Positions 24,178-34,900 of a stretch of 64,000 nucleotides of DNA are shown here, piece after piece. Every line of letters begins with the position of its first letter. Position 1 is the first letter of the stretch. The DNA is from Olivibacter sp. SDN3 (GTDB lineage: Bacteria; Bacteroidota; Bacteroidia; Sphingobacteriales; Sphingobacteriaceae): NCBI RefSeq assembly GCF_014334135.1, contig NZ_CP060497.1, positions 124,001 through 188,000 of the forward strand. The letters run 5' to 3'. The notes below the pieces were generated by a model. That model had not been told where the DNA came from. It worked only from the letters and a program-made list of their open reading frames with translations, and did no database searches. Made by a program: the position numbers and the translations under genes.

Positions 24178-25167
24178 CTACAGCTGCCACCATAAAGTAT
24201 TAGGATATTTTTTATCGATCCATACCGGTTCCCCGATAAGGGGAGTTGTAAGTTTAACTTTTTTGGCTTTTGACGCATCTAACAAGCGCATAACCGGCTC
24301 ATTCCATGGGTGATTAGCTAATCTAAACTTCCCCCAATGTACGGGCATCAACACCTGCGCTTGCAAGTCTATCGCCGCCTGTGCGGTCTCCTCGGGCATC
24401 ATATGAATATGCGGCCAAGCCTCATTATACTGTCCACATTCCAATAAGGCAATATCAAATGGACCAAATGATTCACCTATTGCTTTAAAATGCCTATCGT
24501 AACCGGAGTCACCTCCAATAAAGATTTTATACCCATCTATTTCCAACACGAAAGAAGACCACAATGACCGGCCCCTAACAAAACCTCGGCCCGAAAAATG
24601 TCGAGCAGGGGTAGCGGTCAACACAATATTATCATCAAACGTCATCCGATCCCACCAATCCATCTCCCGGATATCCAGTTGCCGATTGTCCGTGCATTTT
24701 ATGATATCTTTCCCTACACCGAGACCTGTACAAAAGACTTTTACAGCCGGCGTTAATTTGAGCAATGTCTTCCTATCCAGATGATCATAATGGTTATGTG
24801 TAATTATCATTAGATCTATAGGCGGCATATCCTCAGTTTTATAAATATCTGTTCCCGGAAAAGCTTTAACTGTTCCAGGTATCGGTGAAGCGCTTCCACT
24901 GAAAACCGGGTCTACTAAAACATACTTTCCTTTACTGCAAATGAGGTAAGAAGAATGCCCAAACCAAACGATAACTGGTGTTTCTGCATCCAGTGATGCA
25001 AGCTCAGTACGTATTGACGGTAAACTTACGGGCGGAATAGTGGATTTGGGTTGTCTAAACTGTTTATGCAAGATCCTCCACCAGCTGTAGCCTTTCGCAA
25101 GCATGGGTGTAAGCGATTGATTCTGGAATTTCCCACTCCTGAAATTCGACGAATTTTTAGCTACCAT
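24178..25167 (-). CDS. MBL-fold metallohydrolase (UlaG/NAPE-PLD-like)
   Basis: A 329-residue beta-lactamase-fold hydrolase from ATG 25167 (MVAKNSSNFRSG). A longer frame begins at a TTG and adds nothing recognisable. Motifs: WFGHSSYLI, DPVFSG, ITHNHYDHLD (HxHxDH zinc site, about residue 150), ATPARHFSGRG, GGDSGY and MPVHWGKF. The order is that of the RomA/NAPE-PLD-like group of MBL enzymes, which cleave phosphodiester or lactone-type substrates. There is no clear export signal. It stands alone, convergent with small RNA copy A. The substrate is unknown. Confidence 0.88.
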   Translation of the reverse strand: MVAKNSSNFRSGKFQNQSLTPMLAKGYSWWRILHKQFRQPKSTIPPVSLPSIRTELASLDAETPVIVWFGHSSYLICSKGKYVLVDPVFSGSASPIPGTVKAFPGTDIYKTEDMPPIDLMIITHNHYDHLDRKTLLKLTPAVKVFCTGLGVGKDIIKCTDNRQLDIREMDWWDRMTFDDNIVLTATPARHFSGRGFVRGRSLWSSFVLEIDGYKIFIGGDSGYDRHFKAIGESFGPFDIALLECGQYNEAWPHIHMMPEETAQAAIDLQAQVLMPVHWGKFRLANHPWNEPVMRLLDASKAKKVKLTTPLIGEPVWIDKKYPNTLWWQL

Positions 25168-25307
25168 AAGACACTCCAATCGTTTTATTTCGATAAACTT
25201 AAATAAATTCCCTTTAAAGAACAACTTTACACCTAAATATCACCCTGAGGTCGAAAGAAGCAGGTAAATGACGAAACACTTTACGACAGCCTTCCAAGAA
25301 ATGAATC

Positions 25308-26951
25308 TTATTGAGGTTGTTTATCAGACAGCTTCTCAAGCACAAGGTAACGATCACGATGCTGTTCAGTTTCTGCCTGCGTATACGTATCGATACGTAT
25401 CAGCTCTGCCGGCTTACCGCTTTCTACGGCAGGCCATTTCGGTATGCCCAAACCATTTGGATTGCCCGTTTTTATAAAATTCACAAAATACGCCTGCATC
25501 ATAGCGGAGACTTTAAAGTCTTGCGGCTGCCAATCATACACCCGGTTAGTAGATAAATTACCGAGTGCATACTCAATTTCCGCTGAATGCACCGCACCGG
25601 AAGGAGCTTTCGGTTGCTCTTCCACACCTGTCTTATCCTCCTCTCCTCTAATTATACCACCTGCTAAACCCGCGGTCGCGCTCCCCATTTCAGTCCGCAT
25701 TGGCGGACGCGGTCTAGCGTATAAATATCGGTATACCGTGCTCTTGCCTGTACGGCTATGTACATCACACCATTTCCACGTACCGTAACCTATAAATTGG
25801 TCACCAGCGAAATCTGTAGCCACCTGCGCTACCGACTCATCTGTTTCTGCTCGATAAACTTCTAAAACTTCGTCGGCGTCTTTCCCATAAACCTCTTGTA
25901 CTGCCGTTCTAAAATTATCCAAGGAGGGCTCATTGTCTCCCAACAAAGCACGATAGTTCATCTCCTCCGAATTCCATCCTACTAATAATGGTACCTGAGC
26001 CTGACCTCCAACTTCAAAAACCGCCAATGGGCTTTTGGTAAAGAAATAGCCATCTATGGTAACCGGAAAACTACTCCATTCAGGTGCAGCGGTAAATTCC
26101 AACAACTCTTCAGCAGATATTGCACGCAATTCGGCTAGAGATTTTTTTTGAATAGCATCTCCAAATGCCCTTCCTTTGTTCTCTGCCTCTTTTAACGAAG
26201 CAATAGGTCTATCTCCCAATAGAGAGCCGCTCTCTCCTATTGCCTTTTGAAACAGGCCTTTTGACAATGGAGAAGCCATTTGAGCGCTGACAGAGAAGGA
26301 ACCGGCCGACTCGCCTGCTATAGTAACCTGACGCGGGTCTCCTCCGAAGGCAGCAATATTATCCTGTACCCATTTAAGGGCAGCGTATTGATCCATCAAT
26401 CCATAATTCCCCGACGCCCGATTGGGTGATTCGCGTGTAAGGTCAGGGTGTGCAAAAAAGCCAAAAATATTTAATCTATAATTTACGGTAACAGCTACAA
26501 TACCATTACGAGCCATACTTTCACCATCATAACGTGGTTCAGAACTATCTCCGGCTAGCAGCCCACCGCCATAGAAGTACACTAAAACCGGAAGCTTTTC
26601 CTTCCCGGTTTGTGCAGGAGTCCATATGTTTAAGTATAAACAATCTTCACTCATACCATCCGAACGAAAGTTCATATCACCAAAAATCGGCCGCTGCATT
26701 GCCCGAGGTCCGAACTTTTCTGCTTTACGCACACCTTTCCAATTTTCAACTGGCTGAGGCTCTCGCCACCTCAACGGTCCTATAGGGGGAGCAGCAAAAG
26801 GTATTCCCTTAAAAGTATAAATGCCAGACTCGTCAAGCCCTTGGAGTTTACCGTTGTCGATTTTTACAAGGGGATTATTTCTATTGTCTTTTAACTGCGC
26901 ATAAGTTGCATGCACGAAAAGTATCGCGAAGAGTGAGAAGAAAATTTTCAT
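25308..26951 (-). CDS. Carboxylesterase type B, exported
   Basis: A 547-residue alpha/beta-hydrolase of the cholinesterase-like type B family. It has a signal peptide (MKIFFSLFAILFVHATYAQ). The opening GLDESGIYTFKGIPFAAPPIGPLRWREP is diagnostic. The oxyanion loop is YFYGGGLLAGD. The nucleophile lies in TIAGESAGSFSVSAQ (Ser about 214), and the catalytic His is probably in SGAVHSAEIEYALGN. It probably de-esterifies glycans or aryl esters in the periplasm. The frame ends at 25308; the flanking genes are in other units. Confidence 0.92.
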   Translation of the reverse strand: MKIFFSLFAILFVHATYAQLKDNRNNPLVKIDNGKLQGLDESGIYTFKGIPFAAPPIGPLRWREPQPVENWKGVRKAEKFGPRAMQRPIFGDMNFRSDGMSEDCLYLNIWTPAQTGKEKLPVLVYFYGGGLLAGDSSEPRYDGESMARNGIVAVTVNYRLNIFGFFAHPDLTRESPNRASGNYGLMDQYAALKWVQDNIAAFGGDPRQVTIAGESAGSFSVSAQMASPLSKGLFQKAIGESGSLLGDRPIASLKEAENKGRAFGDAIQKKSLAELRAISAEELLEFTAAPEWSSFPVTIDGYFFTKSPLAVFEVGGQAQVPLLVGWNSEEMNYRALLGDNEPSLDNFRTAVQEVYGKDADEVLEVYRAETDESVAQVATDFAGDQFIGYGTWKWCDVHSRTGKSTVYRYLYARPRPPMRTEMGSATAGLAGGIIRGEEDKTGVEEQPKAPSGAVHSAEIEYALGNLSTNRVYDWQPQDFKVSAMMQAYFVNFIKTGNPNGLGIPKWPAVESGKPAELIRIDTYTQAETEQHRDRYLVLEKLSDKQPQ

Positions 26952-27285
26952 GTGGTTTCCCGTTTAATACATTAGCAAGATAAAAAATAACCAATAAGCG
27001 AGCAATCGCCATAAACACTATCCAGATCCGTGTTTTTGCATACTAATTTTTGTTTGTTAAAGCCTCAATAAAGATAGCGCTTATTTTGAACAGGAACCTT
27101 TCATTCATTATATTTTTCAATCGTTAACAACCAAATAGTCATTTTATTATCAAAACAATAACAAAACCAGTTGGCAACCCTATAAATCAAACAAAAAATT
27201 TAATTCTGTAAAAATATTTCTCCATTTTCGCAGCAATTTTTATTAACCCATAAAAATTGCAAAAGGGAAAAAGCAAATAAACGAA
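26952..27285. other. Intergenic region upstream of the HPP gene
   Basis: 334 AT-rich bases between the esterase start (minus) and the HPP start (plus). It should hold two divergent promoters. The one clear structure is the inverted repeat at 27233-27260. No ORF was found. Confidence 0.5.
27233..27260 (+). promoter_or_regulatory. Inverted repeat in the HPP 5' region
   Basis: Perfect 11-bp arms GCAATTTTTAT and ATAAAAATTGC with a TAACCC loop, ending 25 bases before the GTG start. It may be a leader hairpin or an operator. No T-run follows, so it is not a classical terminator. Confidence 0.45.
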
Positions 27286-27834
27286 GTGAAAAAAAGAATC
27301 AGAAGAAGTTACAGAGTTGCTAAATATGTTGTTTACCGGCAAACGATATTAGAACCCATAGATCATTTATGGACATTTGTTGGGGCATTTATAGGTATTG
27401 GTCTTATCGGTTTAATGAACAGCTCAAAATTTGGCGATGAACTTAACATTATGCTTATCGGATCCTTTGGTGCATCTGCCGTTTTAGTATTTGGCGCGAC
27501 AAACAGCCCACTTGCACAACCAAGAAATTTAGTTGGGGGCCATCTCATTGCCGCATTTATTGGTGTTACTGTTCAATTATTGGTGCCGGGAGACCTTTGG
27601 GTAAAAGCATCTCTTGCGGTTTCGCTAGCCATTGTAGGTATGCAGATTAGTAAAACGATGCACCCACCAGGTGGCGCCACTGCCCTCATTGCCAATATAG
27701 GATCTGACGAAATTAAGGAATTGACCTATTATTATATAGTATCGCCCGTACTAAGCGGTGTGTTAACCTTATATCTCACAGCTATTATTGTAAATAACAT
27801 CCCTAAGGACCGAAACTACCCTTATAGAAAATGA
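27286..27834 (+). CDS. HPP-family integral membrane protein, GTG start
   Basis: A 182-residue protein with four to five membrane helices and the family signature HPPGGATALIANIGSD (about residue 126). An N-terminal basic stretch (KKRIRRSYRVAKY) is followed by GAFIGIGLIGLMNS and LMLIGSFGASAVLVFGATNSPLAQPRNLVGGHL. Related plant and cyanobacterial proteins transport nitrite across membranes; bacterial functions are mostly unknown. The start is GTG 27286, because no ATG occurs before the second helix. Its stop abuts the convergent glutamine cyclotransferase gene with no spacer. Confidence 0.88.
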   Translation: MKKRIRRSYRVAKYVVYRQTILEPIDHLWTFVGAFIGIGLIGLMNSSKFGDELNIMLIGSFGASAVLVFGATNSPLAQPRNLVGGHLIAAFIGVTVQLLVPGDLWVKASLAVSLAIVGMQISKTMHPPGGATALIANIGSDEIKELTYYYIVSPVLSGVLTLYLTAIIVNNIPKDRNYPYRK

Positions 27835-28659
27835 TCACCGATGCAATTTGACCTTAAAAATCAATGGCCAATTTTTCCCCGTAAGGTACATAATCTCATG
27901 CGTGTGATCCCAAGCAATGCCATTTAAAACTTTTTCAGTGTCCTGTTCAAAATGCGGCGCATATTGCTGGATCAATCCTTCCAAATGCATCATACCTACC
28001 ACATATCCTGAAGCCGGATCAATTTTATAAATCTTATCATGATGCCATCTATTGGCATAAATATACCCATCAATATACTCCAGTTCATTTAATTGATCAA
28101 CGGCTCCCGAATGGTCGTTCACTGAGAGGGTTTTTATTAACTTAAAATTATCGGGATCAACATAACTGATTGTCGAACTACCATCACTTAACAGCAAATA
28201 CTCCCCATCATTGCACAAACCCCAACCTTCTTTAGGCCACCTTAATTCGGCAACAGACCTATTTAAATCCTTTTGATTATACACAAACACCTGATTCGTC
28301 TGATAGGTCAGCTGGTAGAGCTTTCCATCGAAAAGTGTGATTCCTTCTCCAAAAATCTTTTGATCGTTATTGGAAAAACGTTCGATCGTCTTGCCATTTT
28401 CCGGATTGATTTTTCTAATAGAAGTGCTTCCATACTCTCCCGTACTTTCAAACAAACTCCCGTTGTGATATTCAAATCCCTCTGTAAAAGCTGATGTATC
28501 ATGTGGAATGGTATCCACTATATCATACAATAAAGTAACAGGGTTTGGGGCAGTAATACGATAGGTATCGTCTAAATCATTGGTATCTGTCCGTTTCGTA
28601 TTACAAGCAATTGGACTTAAGGTAATAATAAGACCTAAAATTTTAAATAGTCTGAGCAT
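27835..28659 (-). CDS. Glutaminyl-peptide cyclotransferase (bacterial/plant type), lipoprotein
   Basis: A 274-residue protein with a lipoprotein signal (ILGLIITLSPIACNTK). The glutamine-cyclotransferase five-bladed propeller follows: IPHDTSAFTEGFEYHNGSLFESTGEYGSTSIRK, FGEGITLFDGKLYQLTYQTNQVFVYN, WGLCNDGEYLLLSDGSSTISYVDP, LNELEYIDGYIYANRWHHDKIYKIDP and VLNGIAWDHTHEIMYLTGKNWP. It converts N-terminal glutamine of exported proteins to pyroglutamate, probably at the periplasmic face. Its minus-strand stop abuts the convergent HPP gene. Confidence 0.93.
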   Translation of the reverse strand: MLRLFKILGLIITLSPIACNTKRTDTNDLDDTYRITAPNPVTLLYDIVDTIPHDTSAFTEGFEYHNGSLFESTGEYGSTSIRKINPENGKTIERFSNNDQKIFGEGITLFDGKLYQLTYQTNQVFVYNQKDLNRSVAELRWPKEGWGLCNDGEYLLLSDGSSTISYVDPDNFKLIKTLSVNDHSGAVDQLNELEYIDGYIYANRWHHDKIYKIDPASGYVVGMMHLEGLIQQYAPHFEQDTEKVLNGIAWDHTHEIMYLTGKNWPLIFKVKLHR

Positions 28660-28720
28660 ACTTTCAACAAAAAGGTGATTAATGTACGAAAATAGCTATT
28701 TATTATATGTATATAAAGTA

Positions 28721-28748
28721 GCCTCATACCGTCAAAATGACATGAGGC
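28721..28748 (-). terminator. Terminator of the fucosidase operon
   Basis: GCCTCAT (28721-28727) pairs with ATGAGGC (28742-28748), with an inner GTC/GAC pair. On the minus strand it is followed by TACTTTAT. It ends the sigma-SusC-SusD-GH29 side 35 bases beyond the fucosidase stop. Confidence 0.6.
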
Positions 28749-28782
28749 TAAAATCTTCACCACTGTGGGTGTATTAATTAAC

Positions 28783-30282
28783 TTATTGCTTATAAAGACC
28801 TATATGAGATATCATAGGATTTAACCTCGAGGACGTTATGCGCAATCGAATGTTATCAGCACGAACCGTATCGAACTTGAGCAAACGTTTATATCCAACA
28901 GTAGTTCCTCTCGCTACCTCTTTCCAAGAGTCGCCTTCTTTATATTCGAGGACAAATTGTTCAATACGTTGTCCCTTTTTTATAAACTCCTGCACACTAA
29001 GCACATTAAATGTAATGGCTTCATCGAGGGTAAAAAGCAGTTCTGTTTCGCTATCAGTGTCTGTGGGAGTCCAATAAGTTTCTTTGTTATTATCGACTAA
29101 CCGCGGTAATCCTGTAACATTGGCTGCAGATATTTCGGCCTTTTCAAGTAAGTTTGTTTCAAAAATATTATCGATGTTTTTTTTCCATTCGCGAAGATAC
29201 TGCACGTCCGACTCATGGATACGTCCTCGCTTGTCTGGTGGAATGTTGAGCAATAGCACACCATTTTTGCCAACCGAGTTAAAATAAATATCCAACAGTT
29301 TTTCTGGTGTTTTCACCTGATCATCCTCTTTAGTATGGTAAAACCAACCTGGCCGGATAGAAACATCCGTTTCTGCAGGGTACCAAACCAATCCCTTAGC
29401 TTTATATATTTTTTCGCGTCCGCCAAGATCATCTCCCCGCATATCGCCAGATGGCTTAAATGCTAAATCTTGCTGAGAATTGTCTGACACGGCTGACTGA
29501 TCAAGATTGTCAGCCGGAACAACACTCCACTCAGTTTCTCTACCATATCCCGTTTCAGTTCCAACCCATCTTACATCAGGCCCCATGACAGCTATCACGG
29601 CTCGGGGTTGCAGTTTCCTGATAAGTGCATACCAACGCTCAAAATCATATACTTGCTTTTTACCATTCGGTCCTTCACCATTTGCCCCATCAAACCAGAC
29701 TTCATCTACTACACCGTATTGCGTTAGTAGCTCGGTAAGTTGATTAACAAAAAAATCATTATAAGCTACTGTCCCATAAGTACTTTCATGACGATCCCAA
29801 GGTGACAAGTATATACCAAAACCAACCCCTAATTTCCTACAGGCATTGGCTACCTCCCTTACTATATCACCTTTACCTTGTTTCCACGGACTGCTAGCTA
29901 CAGAGTGCTTTGTATATTTACTGGGCCACAAGCAAAACCCATCGTGATGCTTCGCTGTGATAATCACTTGCTTTATGCCACCATCTTTTGCTGCCTTTAC
30001 CCATTGTACGGCATCTAAAGCTTCCGGGTTAAAGAGTGATGGATCTTCCTTTCCGTCTCCCCATTCTCTATCAGTAAAGGTGTTGATACCAAAGTGAAAA
30101 AAACCGGTAACCTCTAATTCCTGCCACCTTAACTGTCTCTCTGTTGGTATAATATTCGCGGCTTTCTCAATTATCTTTGCTGGCAAATCATCTTGTTCTA
30201 TTAATACGTAGCTCTGTGCGTTTAATTGACTATAATAACATAAAATAATGACGAAGCTTATTATATAGTTTTTAAAATTCAT
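28783..30282 (-). CDS. GH29 alpha-L-fucosidase with C-terminal discoidin-like domain
   Basis: A 499-residue exported enzyme from ATG 30282 (MNFKNYIISFVIILCYYSQLNAQ, signal peptide). A start at 30312 would overlap susD. GH29 motifs: FFHFGINTFTDREWGDGKEDP, KHHDGFCLWPSKYTKHSVASSPWK and VDEVWFDGANGEG, with the catalytic nucleophile Asp about residue 195. The barrel ends near residue 345. The C-terminal 140 residues (ATVTGL-like opening, then TYWTPTD, FNVLSVQEFIKKGQRIEQF, ADNIRLRITSSRLNPMISHIGLY) form an F5/8 type C-like domain. It is the enzyme of locus 2, 17 bases after susD, and points to a fucosylated glycan as ligand. Confidence 0.93.
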   Translation of the reverse strand: MNFKNYIISFVIILCYYSQLNAQSYVLIEQDDLPAKIIEKAANIIPTERQLRWQELEVTGFFHFGINTFTDREWGDGKEDPSLFNPEALDAVQWVKAAKDGGIKQVIITAKHHDGFCLWPSKYTKHSVASSPWKQGKGDIVREVANACRKLGVGFGIYLSPWDRHESTYGTVAYNDFFVNQLTELLTQYGVVDEVWFDGANGEGPNGKKQVYDFERWYALIRKLQPRAVIAVMGPDVRWVGTETGYGRETEWSVVPADNLDQSAVSDNSQQDLAFKPSGDMRGDDLGGREKIYKAKGLVWYPAETDVSIRPGWFYHTKEDDQVKTPEKLLDIYFNSVGKNGVLLLNIPPDKRGRIHESDVQYLREWKKNIDNIFETNLLEKAEISAANVTGLPRLVDNNKETYWTPTDTDSETELLFTLDEAITFNVLSVQEFIKKGQRIEQFVLEYKEGDSWKEVARGTTVGYKRLLKFDTVRADNIRLRITSSRLNPMISHIGLYKQ

Positions 30283-30299
30283 TTTGCTATATTTTATAT

Positions 30300-31970
30300 T
30301 TACTGTTGCCATCCTGGATTTTGTTCCAAATTTGGATTCAAACCGATTTCCTGTAAAGGTATAGGATATAGGTACATTTTATCCTCCCACGTTCTCCGCT
30401 GTATACCTGTATAGATGCGTACGTATTCGTCGTCATTTACCACGATACCATTAACCTGAGAGGCAGGATACTGTGCTCTTAAAGTAGATGTCAACTTCAT
30501 TCCCAATATAGTTTCAGGTTTTTCAATCTGCTTTCCTGCTTTCCACCGCAACAGATCGTCAAATCTAAAACCTTCGTCTGCAAGTTCGACCCTTCTTTCT
30601 CTCCTTATTTCGTCTATTAGTATTGGCAGGTCTGGAAATTCTGAATTAGGATCTCGTTGTAAAGTTGCGATCTGCATGGAAGGCATACCAACTCTTGCTC
30701 TCAATAAGTTGATACTCGCGTCAATGTCTTGTTGTACAGCCTCACCCAACTCAGCTTTAGCTTCTGCATATATCAGTAAAATTTCTGCATAGCGAAAGAT
30801 GAAAAAATCTAACGTTGATTGGTTTGCCTGCCACATCGCAGGATCCGAACTCCTTCCTTTTATTAATTGATAACCTGTATTTGCCGTATTGGTACCGATA
30901 CGCGGCAAGTCAATAATATCCTGCGAGCCATCGCTGTTTTGCAACAATACGAACCCCTTGGTAGCAATGGTTTGGAAAGATCGGGGATCACGATTGGCAA
31001 ACTCTTCCCCAGGTGTGTCATCCCCCTGATAAAGTGGGCTGAGCCCTGTAGGTAAACCATCGGTACAGAGATAAGACCTTACAAAGTTCTTGCTATAACC
31101 TGTACCCGACTCTCCCAATGTTCTGCTAATATTATTCATTAAGATGGCTTGCAGGTAGCGTCTCGGGAGTATTGCTTCGGGGTTTCCGTTCAACTCCTGT
31201 TGAATGAATAGTTCATAGTAATCTGTTTCAGGATTACCACTTGAATATAGCTCAAATCTCCCAGCATTCATAATAAGCTCAGCTGCATCTACAGCTTCCC
31301 TTAGGTAAAGCTCACTTCCTTCTTCATTAAAGTATTTTCTTCGGGTTCCTTCCCACAAGCAAATACGTGCCTTTAACGCTGCCGCTGCATATTTATGCAG
31401 CCTTCCTGTTGACACATCTTCCGGTATATGATCAACTGCAAAATTAAGATCCAGTAATATAGAATCCATTACTGCTGCTCGAGGGGTTCTTGGATCATAA
31501 AGCTCTTCACTTTCTTCGGTTAAGTCTTTGCTGTACCACGAAACATCTCCATAACGCTTCGATAGCCTCCAATAAAATAAGGCTCTAAAAAGGCGCACTT
31601 CTCCTGCATAAATGTTCTTTGTTTCGTCGCTGGCCTCTGCATTCTGGTAGCGCTGGAGAAAATAATTTGCATTCCGGATGTTAGTCCAGTCGTAGTTTTC
31701 ATCTGTAGACGGTATTACATATTGCCCCGCTAAAAAGGGATCGATATTATTAGGCACCTTGTCGTCGGATTGATTATCCTGAATAAAGTTCTGTGTAGGC
31801 AGCTCTGCATAAAACTGATTGGCATATAATTGCAGGTCATTCTCATTCTTAAAAAATGTAGGCTCTGCAATGGAAGATAGAGGTAAACGATCCAAGTAGC
31901 TATCGTGCTTACATGACTGCCATATAAAGGCTACCATAATGAAAAAAGTATATTTTTTAAAAGTGTTCAT
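30300..31970 (-). CDS. SusD-like outer-membrane glycan-binding lipoprotein (locus 2)
   Basis: A 556-residue RagB/SusD protein with a lipoprotein signal (MNTFKKYTFFIMVAFIWQSCKH, Cys about 20). Recognisable segments are AEPTFFKNENDLQLYANQFY, GEVRLFRALFYWRLSKRYGDVSWYS (TPR-like region), FRYAEILLIYAEAKAELGEA and a C-terminus LYPIPLQEIGLNPNLEQNPGW. It caps the SusC partner encoded 29 bases upstream. With the GH29 gene downstream, it probably binds a fucose-containing oligosaccharide at the cell surface. Confidence 0.93.
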   Translation of the reverse strand: MNTFKKYTFFIMVAFIWQSCKHDSYLDRLPLSSIAEPTFFKNENDLQLYANQFYAELPTQNFIQDNQSDDKVPNNIDPFLAGQYVIPSTDENYDWTNIRNANYFLQRYQNAEASDETKNIYAGEVRLFRALFYWRLSKRYGDVSWYSKDLTEESEELYDPRTPRAAVMDSILLDLNFAVDHIPEDVSTGRLHKYAAAALKARICLWEGTRRKYFNEEGSELYLREAVDAAELIMNAGRFELYSSGNPETDYYELFIQQELNGNPEAILPRRYLQAILMNNISRTLGESGTGYSKNFVRSYLCTDGLPTGLSPLYQGDDTPGEEFANRDPRSFQTIATKGFVLLQNSDGSQDIIDLPRIGTNTANTGYQLIKGRSSDPAMWQANQSTLDFFIFRYAEILLIYAEAKAELGEAVQQDIDASINLLRARVGMPSMQIATLQRDPNSEFPDLPILIDEIRRERRVELADEGFRFDDLLRWKAGKQIEKPETILGMKLTSTLRAQYPASQVNGIVVNDDEYVRIYTGIQRRTWEDKMYLYPIPLQEIGLNPNLEQNPGWQQ

Positions 31971-31999
31971 ATCTTGTTTACTTTATTTTTTGAATCATT

Positions 32000-34900
32000 T
32001 TAAAATCCTAACTGTAAACCAAAGGCTATCGATTTCATCAGGGGTGCATCCTGAAAATTAAGCACCTCTGGATCAAAAGCTTCAAAGAGTTTTGTGAATG
32101 TGAAAAGATTCTGTGCCGTCACATATAGCCTTACACGGTTAAGTTTAGCTTTTTGTACTAAGGTCTGCGGTAAAGAATACCCCAATGTTAGCTGTTTTAC
32201 CCGTAGATAGGAAGCATCCTGTAGATATCTTGTTTGGGCTTGAGCATTTCCGCCGTTTTCAAATCGTAAACGAGGAAAATAAGCATTGGTGTTTTCGGGT
32301 GTCCAATAATCTGTTGCATATACAAAAGGTACATTCCACTCACTTGTAAACCCCCAGAAGGCACTGTTGTCTAACCAAACATCCCGTTTCCCAATCCCCT
32401 GTAAGAAGGTTGTGAAATCAAAATTTTTATAATTCAGTCCTATATTAAGTCCAAATGCATAACGCGGTGTTGAATTACCTATGATCCTCCGGTCGCCAGG
32501 ATTACCTACGGTATTTGTTCCGAAGTTAATTACACCATCGCCATTTAAATCTACATACTGCACATCTCCAGGCCTCCAGCTTCCTCCCCAGATTTGGGCC
32601 TGACCTGGTGCTTGATCAATTTCCTCTTGCGAATTAAAGTAACCTCCTGTTTCGAAACCCCATATTTCATTTTCTACCCTACCTTCATACCATTGGTCTT
32701 CCGTGAATACTTTGTTGGGATTTAAGGGATAACTCGTTAACCTAGCCTGATTATCAGATAAAGAAAGTAATACATCATAAGAAAAATCATCGCCAATACG
32801 ATCATTCCAATTGACGCTCAATTCCCAACCTTTTGTTATCAACACGCCAGCATTCTGTTGAGGAGCATTCGTACCTAATACGGCAGGAAGGGGCACCCCA
32901 GCAACCAACATATCTCGCGTACGACGTTCGTAAATATCAAAAGTACCCGTAAGTTTATTATTGAGAAATCCGAAATCTAAGCCAAAATTGGTAGTGGCAG
33001 ATTTCTCCCAGGTAAAATAAGTACTTACCAAACCCGGTGTACCAACCCCCACTCCCGTTTGGTTTCCGAAAATATATTCTAAGTTATTGTCAATAGGCAT
33101 TGTTGGCAAATAAGGGTAAAAATTAAGCGTCTCATATAATTCGTCTTGATTAAAGCCCTGATTAGGTAGTTCTCCGTAAGATCCCCTTAATTTGAGATCG
33201 CTCAGGACACCTCGAGTTCCTGCCATAAAATTTTCTTCAGAAATACGCCATCCTGCCGAAACCGAAGGTGTAAATACATACCGAGTGTCGGAAGAAAACC
33301 GAGAGGATCCATCATAGCGCCCATTTACTTCTAACAAATATTTATTATCGAAAATATAATTTAACCTAAACACGCTACCAAACAAGGCCCATTCATTATC
33401 GGCCCCAGTAATATTTGGGCGTGGATCGTTATTTAGATTAATAGCAGGTAATGTGGGATCTACTAAATTATTAGCAAACACCTGCATTCGCTTATATCGG
33501 CTGCTTTCACGATTTAAACCCACCATTGCCTTAAAATAATGTTTATCGGCGAAGGTATTTTCATAGGTTGCGAAAGCGTTTAATGCAAAGTAATTATTAT
33601 TATCGGTTATTTCAGTTACAGACGAAGGTGTTGTCCAGGGATATGTTCCTAAAAGAATGCCATCAACGCCATATTCCTGAAAAGGAATTTGGTGGTTTTG
33701 GTTAAAACCACTATAAGCATTCCAAGTGTAATTAGCGGTTAATGTGACATGTTCTATTGGGCGAATATCTACTCCACCTGTCAACCAAATATCATTTGAA
33801 TACTCTTTTCTTCTACCATTCTGTAAGGCTACCGCAAAGGGGTTGGTAAAACTTCCCTGACCGGAAAAGTTGCCGTCAGGATGGCGAACAGGCATAATAG
33901 GTCTTAAATCTCCTGAAATCCATCCACTGGTCGTCCAGCCAGGAGCTACTCCCGCCGCTTCATTATCGCTGATGTGGGTCATGGCGAAGTTTCCATGAAC
34001 AGTAATCCAATCGGCTATCTCAGAGTTCACCTTCAAAGTTGGATTTAAACGCTGAAATTTCTGATCAGCAGCCTTAAAGAGACCTTCTTGCCCTAGATAC
34101 CCTAGGGATGCTAATACAGAAGTAGCTCCTTGCCCTCCCTGCAACGATACGTTATGGCGTTGCATAGGTGCCCAACCCGGATATTGTTCTTTAATCCAAT
34201 CTGTATTCCCTACGTAACGATATCTAGCCGGATTAGAGGGATCTATATATACAGGCAAATTATTTACAGGATCATTAAAATAAGCCTGCGCACGAATAGA
34301 ATCTTCTACGGTAAAAATTTCGGTTGCAGTAGTTCCGCCATCCTGACCATTACGGTTAGCTTCTCTATGCATCCTTATATAGTCAATTGAATTAATATAC
34401 CGTGGCATTTTTGTAGGTCGTGAAGTGGTATATTCTCCAGAGTAGTTGATTTGGGGTTTTTGATTAACAGGATTCTTTGTTTGGATCAGGATAACTCCGT
34501 ATGCGGCTCGACCTCCATAGATGGCAGCTGCCGCTGCATCTTTCAGCACTGTAACACTTTCCACATCAGAAGGGTCAATAGAGTTGGGATCACGTTGAAC
34601 ACCGTCCACTAAAATAAGTGGACTTGCCTTTCCCGCATCAATAGATCCAGTTCCCCTCACATTAAAGTTCGAGCCTGTGCCGGGTTTTCCATTATCCGAA
34701 GAAATATTCAGGTTGGGAACTAACCCCTGAAGTCCCTGACCAAGATTTGCTACTGGCCGATTTTCCAACTTTTTCGCATCAACAGAAGCTATGGCTCCTG
34801 TAAGATTTTCTTTCTTCTGTGTACCAAATCCCACCACTACTACTTCCTCCAAGTTTTCTTGATCTTCTTCCATAACCACTCGAAGGGGTTCTGCTGTAGC

